From the NCBI RefSeq assembly GCF_030010625.1, contig NZ_JASCXN010000014.1, forward strand, positions 1 through 64,000: a stretch of 64,000 nucleotides of DNA. The letters are read 5' to 3'. The translations under genes were made by a program, and so were the position numbers. The notes under the pieces were generated by a model. That model searched no databases and had not been told where the DNA came from. It saw only the letters and a program-made list of their open reading frames with translations. The stretch comes from Streptomyces sp. CC208A. GTDB taxonomy: Bacteria; Actinomycetota; Actinomycetes; Streptomycetales; Streptomycetaceae. Shown here in pieces: positions 8,522-16,857 of the stretch. Each line of letters begins with the position of its first letter. The stretch's first letter is position 1.

Positions 8522-8721
8522 GTGGGCAGGCGTCCCGCAGGGCTGGGGGTACCCCCTGGACGGAGTCCTTGGGGGAGGGTGGGCACAGGGACGGCGCCCC
8601 GTTGCCGGGCCCAGGCTCCCGCGCCTGAACGCCCCGCACACGTGCGGCCGCACCGTGGGTGTGCCCACCCGTTCCTCAAGGACTCCGTCCAGGGGGGACC
8701 CCCAGCGGAACGCCTGCCCAC
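8522..8721. repeat. Large inverted repeat with 62-66 nt arms
   Basis: The left arm (8522-8587) starts GTGGGCAGGCGT and ends GTGGGCACA. The right arm (8660-8721) is its reverse complement with a few substitutions and small indels. A 72-nt spacer separates them. Both arms share CCCCCTGGACGGAGTCCTTG exactly. A GGGGGTACCCCC core followed by GGGGGAG sits inside the left arm. The gap from 8459 to 8976 contains no gene I can support; transcribed, the arms would form a long hairpin ahead of the Hsp90-like gene. Confidence 0.9.
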
Positions 8722-8976
8722 ACGGCGCGGAACGGGCCGCCCACACGGGCGCAGGGCGACGCGGCCGCACCGTGGGGCGCGCGGCACAGGCCCGCCCGCA
8801 CCGGCGCCGCACGGCCAGGCGCGGCCCGCACCAGGCCCGCAACCCCCCCGCAGCCACAACCGCGGCGTCGCTCCAAAGCCACGCGGACCCACGCGATACC
8901 TTCGGCGCGGTAGCGGCGGAGCCCCGGTGACGGAGGCCCGGCGCCAGCGCCCCCGCACAGCAGACTGGAGTCAGAC

Positions 8977-11900
8977 GTGAGCGTCACCGTCCGGACGACG
9001 ACCGACGGCAGCGACCCCTTCGGCACCGCACGGCTCCGCAGAGGCGTCCTGGATGCCTGGGCCGCCTCCCCGGCCCGTTTCCGGGAGGACGCGAACGCCG
9101 AGGAGGACCTGGTCCTCGGCGGCTACCGCGACCGCCTCGTCGTCGAGCTGGCCCAGAACGCCGCCGACGCCGCCGCCCGCGCCGGCGTCACCGGCCGCCT
9201 CCGCCTCACCCTGCACCCGGCCGACGCGGACAGCCCGGCCGTCCTGGCCGCCGCGAACACCGGCGCCCCGCTGGACGCGGCCGGCGTCGAGTCCCTGTCC
9301 ACGCTCCGCGCCTCCGCGAAGCGCACCGAGGCCGACACGACGACCGCCGTCGGCCGCTTCGGCGTCGGTTTCGCCGCCGTGCTCGCCGTCTCCGACGAGC
9401 CGGCCGTCCTGGGCCGGCACGGCGGCGTCCGCTGGTCCCTCGCGGAGGCCCGCGAGCTCGCCGCGGACGTGGCCCGCCACAGCCCGGGCCTCGGCGACGA
9501 GCTGCGCCGGAGGGACGGCCACGTACCGCTGCTCCGGCTGCCGCTGCCCGCCGAGGGCACCGCGCCCGAGGGGTACGACACCGTCGTCGTCCTCCCGCTC
9601 CGCGACGCGCCCGCCCGGGACCTCGCCGAGCGGCTCCTCACCTCCGTGGACGACGCGACGCTGCTCACTCTTCCGGGTCTCACCGAGATCGTCGTGGAGA
9701 CGCCGGAGGGGGTCCGCACCCTGACCCGTTCCGAGGCGGACGGGTACGTGCGGATCGAGGACTCCGCCGCCGAGGAGCCGCACCGCTGGCGGACCGTCAC
9801 CCACACCGGCCCCCTCGACGCGGCCCTGCTCGCCGACCGCCCGGTCGAGGAGCGGCTGCGCCCGCACTGGTCGGTCACCTGGGCCGTTCCGGTGGACGGC
9901 GCCGGCGCCCCCCGCTACCCGCGCACCGCGCCGGTCGTGCACGCGCCGACCCCCACCGACGAACCGCTCGGCATCCCCGCCCTGCTCATCGCCTCGCTGC
10001 CGCTGGACACGGCCCGCCGCCACGTGGCGCCGGGGCCGCTGACGGAGTTCCTGGTGCGGCGGGCGGCCGAGGCGTACGCCGAACTCCTCGCCGACTGGCG
10101 GCCGGTGACGAGTGGGGCGCTCGACCTCGTACCGGGCCCGCTCGGCAAGGGGCACCTCGACGGGGCGCTGCGCGAGGCGATCCTCGACCGGCTGCCGCGC
10201 GTCGCGTTCCTCGCCCCGGCGGTGGCGACGGAGGACGTGCCGGCGCTCCGCCCGATCGAGGCGGAGGTCGTGGAGGGCGCGGGCGCGGAGACGGTCGCGG
10301 TGCTCGCCGAGGTGTTCCCGGCGCTCCTCCCGGCGGGCCTGGAGCGCCGCCCCGAGCCGCGCACGCTCGGCGTGGGCCGGGTGCCGCTGACGGAGGCGGT
10401 GGACCGGCTGGCGGGCGTGGAGCGGGCGCCGGGCTGGTGGCGACGGCTCTACGACTCCCTCGCCGGGGTGGACCCGGACCGGCTCACCGGCCTTCCGGTG
10501 CCGCTGGACTCGGGCCGGACGGCGATCGGCCCCCGGCAGGTCCTCCTCCCGCAGGAAGGCACCCCGGCGGAGCTGGCCCGCCTCGGCCTGAAGGTGGCGC
10601 ACCCGGAGGCCGCGCACCCGCTCCTGGAGAAGCTCGGCGCCCTCTCGGCCACCCCCCGCGCCGTCCTGACGACCCCTCAGGTGCGGGCGGCGGTCGCGGC
10701 CTCCCTCGAAGCGGCCGACGCCTGGGACCTCGACGCCCCGGCGCTGGACGCGGACGAACTCGCCGAGACGGTGCTCGGTCTCGTACGGGACGCGAACCTG
10801 GAGCCCGGCGACGAGCCGTGGCTCGGCGCCCTCGCCCTCCCCGACGACGAGGGCGAACTCGCCCCCGCCGGTGAGCTGGTCCTCCCGGGCTCGGCGTTCG
10901 ACTCCGTCATGCGTCAGGGCGAACTCGCCCACGTCGACGCGGAGCTGGCCGCCCGCTGGGGCGAGGCCCCGCTCGCCGCCTGCGGCGTCCTCGCGAACTT
11001 CGCGCTGGTCCGCGCCACCGACCTCGTCCTCGACCCCGACGACCTGGACCCCCGCGAGAGCGACTACCCGGAACCGGACGACGCCGGCCTCCTCGACGCG
11101 GTCGACGTGTGGTGCGAGGACGTCCTCGACCGCCTCCCGGAGTCCGTGGTGCCGCCGGTGGCCACGGAGATCGTGGCCGTACGGGACCTGGACCTGGTCG
11201 ACGACGACGCCTGGCCCCAGGCGCTCGCCCTCCTGGCGCGGCCGCCGCTCCGGGACGCCCTGACCCAGCCCGTACGGATCCTCCTGCCGGACGGCACCAC
11301 GGAGACGGTCCGCCCGTACACGGCCTGGTGGCTCCGCGACCACCCGGTCCTCGACGGCCGCCGCCCGGCCGGCCTCCGCGCCGCCGGCACCGACCCCCTC
11401 CTCGCGGGCCTCTACGACTCCGCCGACGCGACCGGCTTCGAGGACGAACAGGTCCTCCGGGCCCTGGGCGTCCGCACCTCGGTGGCGGCCCTCCTCGACG
11501 AGCCCGGCGGCGCGGCGGAACTCCTCGCCCGCCTGGCCGACCCCTCCCGGGAAGTGACGGGAGCCCAACTCCACGCCCTCTACACGGCCCTGGCCGACCT
11601 GGACCCCGACCAGGTCACCCTCCCCGACGAACTCCGCGCGGTCGTGAACGGCGACCTGGTCGTGGTGGACGCGACGGAGGCGCTGGTGGCCGACGCCCCC
11701 GACCTCCTCCCCCTCACCGAGGACCTCCCCCTCCTCCCGGTCTCCCCGACCCGGGCCGCCGACCTGGCCGACCTCTTCCAGGTCCGCCGCCTCAGCGAGA
11801 CGGTGGAGGCGGAGGTCACGACGGAAGGCGAGGAACACGAGGTCCCCCCCTCGGTCCACGCCCTCCTCGGCCCCTCCACCCCCGCCACCTACCTCGAACA

Positions 11901-12099
11901 CGAGGAACTCCGGGCGGGCGGCGTGGAACTCGAATGGCGCCGCACCCCCGACGGCACCCTCCACGCCGCCACCCTGGAAGGCGTGGCGGCGGCCCTCGCC
12001 TGGGCCACCGGCCAGTGGCCCCGCCGCTTCGAGGTCGCGGCCCTCCTGGAAGACCCCACCCGCACAGCGGAGTTGGCCCGCGACCGCTGGTTCGACTGA
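8977..12099 (+). CDS. Hsp90/sacsin-like ATPase
   Basis: A 1040-residue protein whose first 200 residues carry a GHKL ATP-binding fold: VVELAQNAADAA (N box, with E, N and D), AANTGAPLD (second box) and GRFGVGFAAVLAVSD (G box). The remaining roughly 800 residues are acidic, lack Hsp90 middle and C-terminal domains I can recognise, and resemble sacsin-type repeats only loosely. It may be a chaperone or a nucleic-acid or protein remodelling ATPase. The start is GTG with CTGGAG upstream. Actinobacterial genomes usually annotate such genes as molecular chaperone Hsp90; the actual role is unknown. Confidence 0.82.
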   Translation: MSVTVRTTTDGSDPFGTARLRRGVLDAWAASPARFREDANAEEDLVLGGYRDRLVVELAQNAADAAARAGVTGRLRLTLHPADADSPAVLAAANTGAPLDAAGVESLSTLRASAKRTEADTTTAVGRFGVGFAAVLAVSDEPAVLGRHGGVRWSLAEARELAADVARHSPGLGDELRRRDGHVPLLRLPLPAEGTAPEGYDTVVVLPLRDAPARDLAERLLTSVDDATLLTLPGLTEIVVETPEGVRTLTRSEADGYVRIEDSAAEEPHRWRTVTHTGPLDAALLADRPVEERLRPHWSVTWAVPVDGAGAPRYPRTAPVVHAPTPTDEPLGIPALLIASLPLDTARRHVAPGPLTEFLVRRAAEAYAELLADWRPVTSGALDLVPGPLGKGHLDGALREAILDRLPRVAFLAPAVATEDVPALRPIEAEVVEGAGAETVAVLAEVFPALLPAGLERRPEPRTLGVGRVPLTEAVDRLAGVERAPGWWRRLYDSLAGVDPDRLTGLPVPLDSGRTAIGPRQVLLPQEGTPAELARLGLKVAHPEAAHPLLEKLGALSATPRAVLTTPQVRAAVAASLEAADAWDLDAPALDADELAETVLGLVRDANLEPGDEPWLGALALPDDEGELAPAGELVLPGSAFDSVMRQGELAHVDAELAARWGEAPLAACGVLANFALVRATDLVLDPDDLDPRESDYPEPDDAGLLDAVDVWCEDVLDRLPESVVPPVATEIVAVRDLDLVDDDAWPQALALLARPPLRDALTQPVRILLPDGTTETVRPYTAWWLRDHPVLDGRRPAGLRAAGTDPLLAGLYDSADATGFEDEQVLRALGVRTSVAALLDEPGGAAELLARLADPSREVTGAQLHALYTALADLDPDQVTLPDELRAVVNGDLVVVDATEALVADAPDLLPLTEDLPLLPVSPTRAADLADLFQVRRLSETVEAEVTTEGEEHEVPPSVHALLGPSTPATYLEHEELRAGGVELEWRRTPDGTLHAATLEGVAAALAWATGQWPRRFEVAALLEDPTRTAELARDRWFD

Positions 12100-12146
12100 G
12101 GACCCCGTCCGCAGTCCGCGACGATCCATGGGGCAGGGTGGACGGC

Positions 12147-12650
12147 ATGACCACGTACCAGACGATGTCGTTCCACCTGGAGACCGAGCGGCTGATCCTG
12201 CGGCCGTGGGCCGAGTCGGACGCCCCCGCGTTCTGCGCCCTCCTCGCCGAACGCGGCAAGGGGACCCCCGAGGTCGAGCGCATCCGGACGGCCATCGCGG
12301 AGTTCCTCGCCACGACGGAGAACACGGGGATCGCCCTGCTGCCCATCCAGCGCCGCGAGGAGGGCGACTTCATCGGCTACTGCGGGCTGATCATCGGCCG
12401 CGCCACCCTGGGGGAACCCGAGATCGCGTACGAGCTGTTCCAGCACGCGCACGGGCGCGGCTACGCCACCGAGGCGGCCGGCGCGGTGGTCACCGCCGCT
12501 GCCGCGACCGGGCGGAAACGGCTCTGGTCGACCGTCGGCACGTGGAACACACCGTCGCTCCGCGTCCTTGAGAAGCTCGGGTTCGAGCGGGATCGCGTCT
12601 CCACGGAAGAGAACGGCGAAGTGTACTGGCTCACGCGCTCGTTGCCGTGA
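12147..12650 (+). CDS. GNAT N-acetyltransferase
   Basis: A 167-residue acyl-CoA-dependent acetyltransferase of the RimJ/RimL type. It begins with the usual LETERLILRPW strand-helix, has IGYCGLIIG in motif D, ELFQHAHGRGYATEAA as the acetyl-CoA pyrophosphate loop, and NTPSLRVLEKLGFE near the end. It lies 47 nt after the Hsp90-like gene on the same strand. Substrate unknown. CAGGGT sits 7 nt before the ATG, so it may have its own leaderless start. Confidence 0.88.
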   Translation: MTTYQTMSFHLETERLILRPWAESDAPAFCALLAERGKGTPEVERIRTAIAEFLATTENTGIALLPIQRREEGDFIGYCGLIIGRATLGEPEIAYELFQHAHGRGYATEAAGAVVTAAAATGRKRLWSTVGTWNTPSLRVLEKLGFERDRVSTEENGEVYWLTRSLP

Positions 12651-12700
12651 AGCGGGCCTGGCCCGGGGTTTCGGCGGCAGTGGCCTGCCGGCCCTGCTTC

Positions 12701-12716
12701 TGAGTACGGGTACTCA
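12701..12716. promoter_or_regulatory. Palindrome TGAGTAC-GG-GTACTCA
   Basis: Perfect 7-bp inverted arms with a 2-nt centre, about 36 nt before the ATG of the small membrane protein. The form suits a dimeric regulator. No regulator gene for it is adjacent. Confidence 0.5.
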
Positions 12717-12752
12717 TGTGCTGGGCCGGACCACGTGGCAGCCTCTGAGCGT

Positions 12753-13079
12753 ATGAGCGCGAGCACGAGTTGGTGGGGCCGGGCAAAGGAGTACGACGGG
12801 CCGGTGGCGTTCCTGGTCGCTGTCGGGGACCTGTTCCTGTCCGGTGTCCTGCTGTGGGTGACGATCGCGTCCGGGATCACGTTCGGGGAGCCGAACGCCA
12901 CGGAGCAGGCGGCCATGCGGCGGACTCAGGACACCGCGCGGACGATCTGGGGCGGGTGGCTCGCCGCCGGACTGCTGATCGCCGCCGCGCTACGGATGCC
13001 GCGTACGGCGATGGTGCACGTGGCCGCCATGCTCGCGATCCCCGGCGCATTCGTGGCCTGCATCGCGGCGCACAACTGA
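12753..13079 (+). CDS. Small membrane protein
   Basis: A 108-residue protein with three hydrophobic segments: GPVAFLVAVGDLFLSGVLLW, IWGGWLAAGLLIAAALRM and VHVAAMLAIPGAFVACIAAH. No recognised domain. The ATG at 12753 is preferred; an in-frame GTG at 12735 is the alternative. A 16-bp palindrome at 12701-12716 lies upstream and may control it. Its 3' half is antisense to the read-through tail of the gene on the other strand. Confidence 0.65.
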   Translation: MSASTSWWGRAKEYDGPVAFLVAVGDLFLSGVLLWVTIASGITFGEPNATEQAAMRRTQDTARTIWGGWLAAGLLIAAALRMPRTAMVHVAAMLAIPGAFVACIAAHN

Positions 13080-13968
13080 GAGTCACGACGGGGGGGCCGA
13101 GCCGGGGCGGGCGGTAACGGGGCGCCGAGTGGGCGGTGCCGGACGCGCCTCTGTCCGCGACAGGGCCCATCCCCCGTGCGAGCGTGAAAAGGGTCAGGGT
13201 GTGCAACTGGACGCGCGTCGCCGCCCACCGGCACCAGAGCTTCTTGAACTCGGCGGCCTCGTCGGGGAATCCGATACGAGGGGCCGCCCTGGCCGCCTGC
13301 GCGCGCACAGCCGCGTCGCCGTACGGATAGACCGAGAAGTCACCGGTGAAGTCGGCGGCGGCCACAGCGGCGGCCCACGACCCGAGGCGGTGCACCTGAC
13401 CGAGCTCCTTGACCAGGCTCTCGGGGGCGAGAGTCGCCCAGTACCCGCCGCGGTCGAGGTACGCGGTGGCGGCGGCGCGCAGCGCGGGCCGGCCGGACGT
13501 CGCGCCGACAGCGGCGAACTGGCCGTCGGAGAGGGCGAGTACGGTCCCGGGGTCCGGCGTGAGCGAGAAGTCACCGACGCCGGTGGCGAAGCTCCGCCCG
13601 TACGCGGTGCAGAACGTGTAGTACGTGTACCGGGCCCGCCGCACGGCCACGCCCCGGCGGAGGACCGCCGCCACGACGGCGTCCCACAGCGAGGTGTTGG
13701 TGAGCCGGCCCACCGTGCCGAGCCGGATCAGTTCGGCGAGCAGCGGCAGGGCTTCCTCAGGTCCGACGGGAAGTCCGATGGGCGAGGTGTGGGCGACGGG
13801 CGGCGGCGGGGCCGCAGGATCACCCGCGATCGGCCACAGCCCGATGTGCTCGCGCGCCTGGTTCCAGATGGCGAGCCACGCGGAACCGTCGTGCTCGACC
13901 AGCCGGGCCCGCTCGCCCTCGACGGTCGCCCGCCAGGCGGGATGATCGGCGAGGAAGCGGGCGCTCAT
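12877..13968 (-). CDS. Unrecognised protein, C-terminus doubtful
   Basis: Residues 1 to about 275 look coding. The region FTGDFSVYPYGDAAVRAQAA ... FKKLWCRWAATRVQLHTLTL is helical and resembles the C-terminus of small enzymatic or DNA-binding proteins, but I do not recognise a family. After GMGPVADRGASG the composition changes to an Arg/Pro/Ser-rich tail that lies antisense to the membrane protein at 12753-13079, so the natural stop is probably lost or a frameshift lies near 13100-13190. The ATG overlaps the stop of the upstream gene as ATGA, so the two are coupled. Confidence 0.5.
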   Translation of the reverse strand: MSARFLADHPAWRATVEGERARLVEHDGSAWLAIWNQAREHIGLWPIAGDPAAPPPPVAHTSPIGLPVGPEEALPLLAELIRLGTVGRLTNTSLWDAVVAAVLRRGVAVRRARYTYYTFCTAYGRSFATGVGDFSLTPDPGTVLALSDGQFAAVGATSGRPALRAAATAYLDRGGYWATLAPESLVKELGQVHRLGSWAAAVAAADFTGDFSVYPYGDAAVRAQAARAAPRIGFPDEAAEFKKLWCRWAATRVQLHTLTLFTLARGMGPVADRGASGTAHSAPRYRPPRLGPPVVTLSCAPRCRPRMRRGSRAWRPRAPSPYAASVARRRSAVRRRATRPRSSARCPESAAWPPAPWRSAPRT

Positions 13969-14393
13969 GAGTTCAACTCCTTTCTGTAGCACCCCTGTTC
14001 GGTGAGCCCGTTCAGCCCGAGCCGGTGCACGGGACGCGCCGACCACTCGGCGACCTCGCCGCTCTCCAGGAGCAGGGTGAGCCCGACCTGCGCGCCCACG
14101 CCGAGCAGCGCGAGCGGCACCCGCCACCCGTGCTCCGCCCATGTGGCCGCCTGCGCGATGTCGCCGGGGCTCATGTCGAACCCCGCTCCCGCGCGGGCCT
14201 GTTCGCGGATGGCGCGTATCGCGTCGCGGGGGCCGGCGAACACGCGGGGGGCGGCGACGGGCACCGCCCGGCGAGAGTCGCCCGACGGGTACGAGACCAC
14301 CACGACCAGAAACCCGCGACCGGCGGGGCTTCGCGCCGGGGCGAGCGCGGGGGCGGGCAAGGTTGCCCCGTTGACGCCGATCACACCTGACAC
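13965..14393 (-). CDS. Hypothetical protein coupled to the next gene
   Basis: A 142-residue protein of unknown function containing FLVVVVSYPSGDSRRAVPVA, AIRAIREQARAGAGFDMSPG and VPLALLGVGAQVGLTLLLES. The GTG at 14393 was chosen because AGGAGG lies 5 nt upstream. It ends overlapping the next gene by 4 nt. The pair lies directly beside the Scr1/DUF397 regulators on the same strand but is separated from them by a terminator, so it has its own promoter in 14394-14610. No catalytic motif or membrane segment is clear. Confidence 0.6.
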   Translation of the reverse strand: MSGVIGVNGATLPAPALAPARSPAGRGFLVVVVSYPSGDSRRAVPVAAPRVFAGPRDAIRAIREQARAGAGFDMSPGDIAQAATWAEHGWRVPLALLGVGAQVGLTLLLESGEVAEWSARPVHRLGLNGLTEQGCYRKELNS

Positions 14394-14613
14394 GTGTGCC
14401 TCCTCGCCTTGCATGCCGCCGGTGGCGGGGTCGCCCTTCACCGGCCGGACAGGGCCTCGGGCCGTCTGGGGCAGCCTGCGGAAACCTCCCGAGAGCACGC
14501 AGAACGGGAGGCGATGTCACGCACAGTGTCTGCGGCGCAACACTGGGACCGTACCGGTGTGGGGACGTTCGTCGCAACGATGTGACGCGCCGGAGATGGT
14601 TCGGCATATGCCA

Positions 14614-14643
14614 AGCGCCCCCGGCCAGTTGGCCAGGGGCGCT
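14614..14643 (-). terminator. Intrinsic terminator after DUF397 gene
   Basis: AGCGCCCC...GGGGCGCT closes a stem whose inner part is GGCCA/TGGCC around a 2-nt loop; about 13 pairs with one bulge on each side. It lies 28 nt past the DUF397 stop in the direction of transcription. Confidence 0.7.
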
Positions 14644-14671
14644 CGAGGCTCGACCCGGGGCGGGGTGGGGT

Positions 14672-14893
14672 TCAGCTCCGGGAGGGGGCCTCGATCAGGT
14701 GGTCGAACTCGCCCGCCTTGACGCCCTTGAGGAAGGCTTCGAAGTTCGCGCGGCTGGTGGCGACGATCGTCCCGGGTGCCTCGCTCTCGACGAGCTCGAT
14801 CTCGCCGCTTGCGGAGAGCCGGGCGTGGATGCAGTTCTGGTTGTTGTCCGCTCCTGAGAATGAGGACTTCTGCCAAGCGGTAGGGTCGGTCAT
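14672..14893 (-). CDS. DUF397 protein
   Basis: A 73-residue protein with the family core WQKSSFSGADNNQNCIHARL and, near the C-terminus, a FEAFLKGVKAGEFD helix. DUF397 proteins accompany Scr1/XRE regulators in Streptomyces (the WhiJ/AbaA-like regulatory loci); they have been proposed to act as the partner or antagonist of the DNA-binding protein. The gene starts 5 nt after the stop of the XRE gene and is followed by a strong hairpin terminator. Confidence 0.9.
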   Translation of the reverse strand: MTDPTAWQKSSFSGADNNQNCIHARLSASGEIELVESEAPGTIVATSRANFEAFLKGVKAGEFDHLIEAPSRS

Positions 14894-14898
14894 CTCTC

Positions 14899-15744
14899 TC
14901 ACATTTCCTGTGCGACTCGGTGGATGAACTTGCGTGACTCTTCGGCGTCGAGCGAGATTTCCTCGACGGAATCCAGGAGCGCGCGGTACTTGATCAGATG
15001 GGGCTCGGCGTCCAGGAAACCCCCGTCGAATGCGCTGTCGAGCTGCACCGTGTCCAGCTGTGGAATAGTCGCACCTGCGTAAAGCATGGAATGGGCGGAT
15101 CCCGTGATCTGCGCGCTGAACGGTACGACGTGAATCGACACGCCAGGCCATGTCGACGCCTCGATCAGGAACTCCAGCTGCTCGCGCATGGTCTCGGGGC
15201 GGCAGTAGCGCATCCGCAGGGCGGCCTCATGGATCAGCGCCTGGAACTTCGGTGGCTGCGGCCGGTCGAAGATCTCGCGTCGCCGCATCCTGTGCTCGAC
15301 CCTTATCCCGACCTCTTCCGAGGGTTCCGAAACGCTGCTGAGGATCAGCTCTTTCGCGTACGCCCGGGTCTGGAGCAGCCCGGGAACGTGCAACATGTCG
15401 ATGGCGCGCATGTAGACGGCGTGGTGCTCAAGCTCGGCCAGATCGAGGAAGCCCGGCGACAGGCGCCCCCGGTATTCCTCCCACCAGCCCTTGCCGCGCT
15501 CATCGGCCATCGCCGCAAGGGCGTTGATGAGACGCTTGTCGGTGGCCGAGCAGTGGGCGGCGAGGCGGCGCACGCGATCCGAGCTCACGCCGTAGCGGCC
15601 CGATTCGATGTGGCTCGCCGCCGCGCGTTCACCGCCGAGGAAGCGGGCGATGTCTGCGCCGGAAAGGCCGGCGCGCTCTCTCATCTTGCGAAGCTCTGCC
15701 CCCAGCCGCCTCTGCCGTGCGGTCGGATACGCCCTCGGTGGCAT
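14899..15744 (-). CDS. XRE-family regulator, Scr1/DUF5753 type
   Basis: Residues about 10-70 form a helix-turn-helix (ELRKMRERAGLSGADIARFL followed by SHIESGRYGVSSDRV). Residues 100-270 form the DUF5753 domain, with LVPGL-like HVPGLLQTRAYAKE and RQ-rich region MRRREIFDRPQPPKF. At 281 residues it is full length. The ATG is preceded by a strong GGAGG. Such proteins regulate morphological differentiation or antibiotic production loci in Streptomyces, or act as orphan regulators. It is transcribed with DUF397 and divergently from the ATP-binding protein, the usual three-gene arrangement. Confidence 0.9.
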   Translation of the reverse strand: MPPRAYPTARQRRLGAELRKMRERAGLSGADIARFLGGERAAASHIESGRYGVSSDRVRRLAAHCSATDKRLINALAAMADERGKGWWEEYRGRLSPGFLDLAELEHHAVYMRAIDMLHVPGLLQTRAYAKELILSSVSEPSEEVGIRVEHRMRRREIFDRPQPPKFQALIHEAALRMRYCRPETMREQLEFLIEASTWPGVSIHVVPFSAQITGSAHSMLYAGATIPQLDTVQLDSAFDGGFLDAEPHLIKYRALLDSVEEISLDAEESRKFIHRVAQEM

Positions 15745-15991
15745 GGGCCCCTCCCTCCTGTGTGCCTAGAGTGTGCCGCCCTCGCGGCCCGCCGGTCCAC
15801 TCTTAAGGTTGGTACATCCGTCCCACTGTTGTGCCGTCCCTACGTTGTGCCCTAGCTTCGGCGTGGCGGCACACCGCCGCGCCGGTCTGAAGTGCAGTCA
15901 TCTGCAAGCCGTTTGACGGCTCCCCGGGGGATGGCCAGAGCCACGGACCTCCGCTCCTGACCTGCTCCGACTTCGTGTGAGGAGACGACGA

Positions 15992-16465
15992 ATGATGTCC
16001 GCAGCCTTACGGCCTTCCGTTCCGCCCCCTGCTCGGGACGTGTCCTACCGGTTCACCGGCCCGAACCTGCCCGGCCTGGCCGCCCTCGCCCGCCACTGGG
16101 TCGTGGACCTGCTGCGGCAGAGCGGGTGGGCCTTCCTGGTGGACCGGGCCGAACTCTGCACCTCGGAACTGGTCACGAACGCCCACCAGCACACGGCCTC
16201 ACCGCTGATCACGATCGAGGTGTCCTTCGCGGCCAGCAGCGTGACCGTGTGCGTGCACGACACCGCACCGAGCAACACGCCGCAGATACGCCCGACTTGG
16301 GCGGCCCCGTACGCCCTCACGTGCGAGGGACGCGGACTCGGGCTCGTCTCCGTCCTCGCCGACGAGTGGTCGGCCGTCTGCGACGAGACCTCCAAGAGCG
16401 TGTGGTTCACGCTCAACGCCCCGCCGGGCGGCGAGCAGCCGTGCGCGCCGGACCGTCGGCGGTGA
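15992..16465 (+). CDS. RsbW-like ATP-binding protein
   Basis: A single GHKL ATPase domain of 157 residues of the anti-sigma-factor kinase type (HATPase_c_2). ELCTSELVTNAHQHT is the N box, TVCVHDTAPS the second box, and GRGLGLVSVLADEW the G box. Stand-alone copies next to XRE/DUF397 genes are common in Streptomyces. The target is unknown; no sigma factor or anti-anti-sigma gene is nearby. The ATG at 15992 fits GAGGAGA a few bases upstream; an in-frame GTG at 15977 is the alternative. The 291 nt after its stop hold no gene I can support. Confidence 0.85.
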   Translation: MMSAALRPSVPPPARDVSYRFTGPNLPGLAALARHWVVDLLRQSGWAFLVDRAELCTSELVTNAHQHTASPLITIEVSFAASSVTVCVHDTAPSNTPQIRPTWAAPYALTCEGRGLGLVSVLADEWSAVCDETSKSVWFTLNAPPGGEQPCAPDRRR

Positions 16466-16756
16466 CCCCGTGACGGCCTGCGGCGACCGCGCCCCGCCCT
16501 GCGGCGGCGGTCATCCTCCTGGGCCTCGGCGCGCTCGTGCTCGTACTCGAAGCGATCCACGAGCCGCCCCCGGCTCCTCGACGAGGATCAGACCCTCACC
16601 TGCCGCTACGGGCGCGCCCAAGGCCCCGGCCCGGGCCGGAGCCGGGCACCCGCTCACGCACGGCACGCCCGCCGTCCTCCGCCTGCCCGAAAACCCCTGC
16701 CTCCACGCGGGAGCACCCCGTGCACGCCGCCGGACAGGCCGTGCGCACGGGGTGAC

Positions 16757-16809
16757 CCCGTACCTCTGCCTCCTCGGCGAGCGCACCGCCGAGGAGGCAG
16801 AGGTACGGG
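16757..16809. terminator. Perfect 23-bp hairpin between convergent genes
   Basis: Arms 16757-16779 and 16787-16809 are perfectly complementary over 23 bp with a 7-nt loop (AGCGCAC); the outermost bases are CCCGTACC and GGTACGGG. It has no U-tract on either strand, as is usual for Streptomyces, and lies between the convergent ATPase and SRPBCC genes, so it probably stops transcription from both sides. Confidence 0.75.
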
Positions 16810-16857
16810 TCCGTTGGCTGAGGGGGCCCGTGCCCCCGCGTCCCTCTCACCCGGCGG

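Noticed and set aside
8971..12129. A 1052-codon open frame on the minus strand opposite the Hsp90-like gene
   Set aside because: Its product is an Arg/Gly/Val-rich string with no domain; it mirrors the GC-biased codon positions of the real gene on the plus strand.
16511..16850. Short minus-strand open frames around the 23-bp hairpin
   Set aside because: They read through the perfect hairpin and have no recognisable protein sequence.
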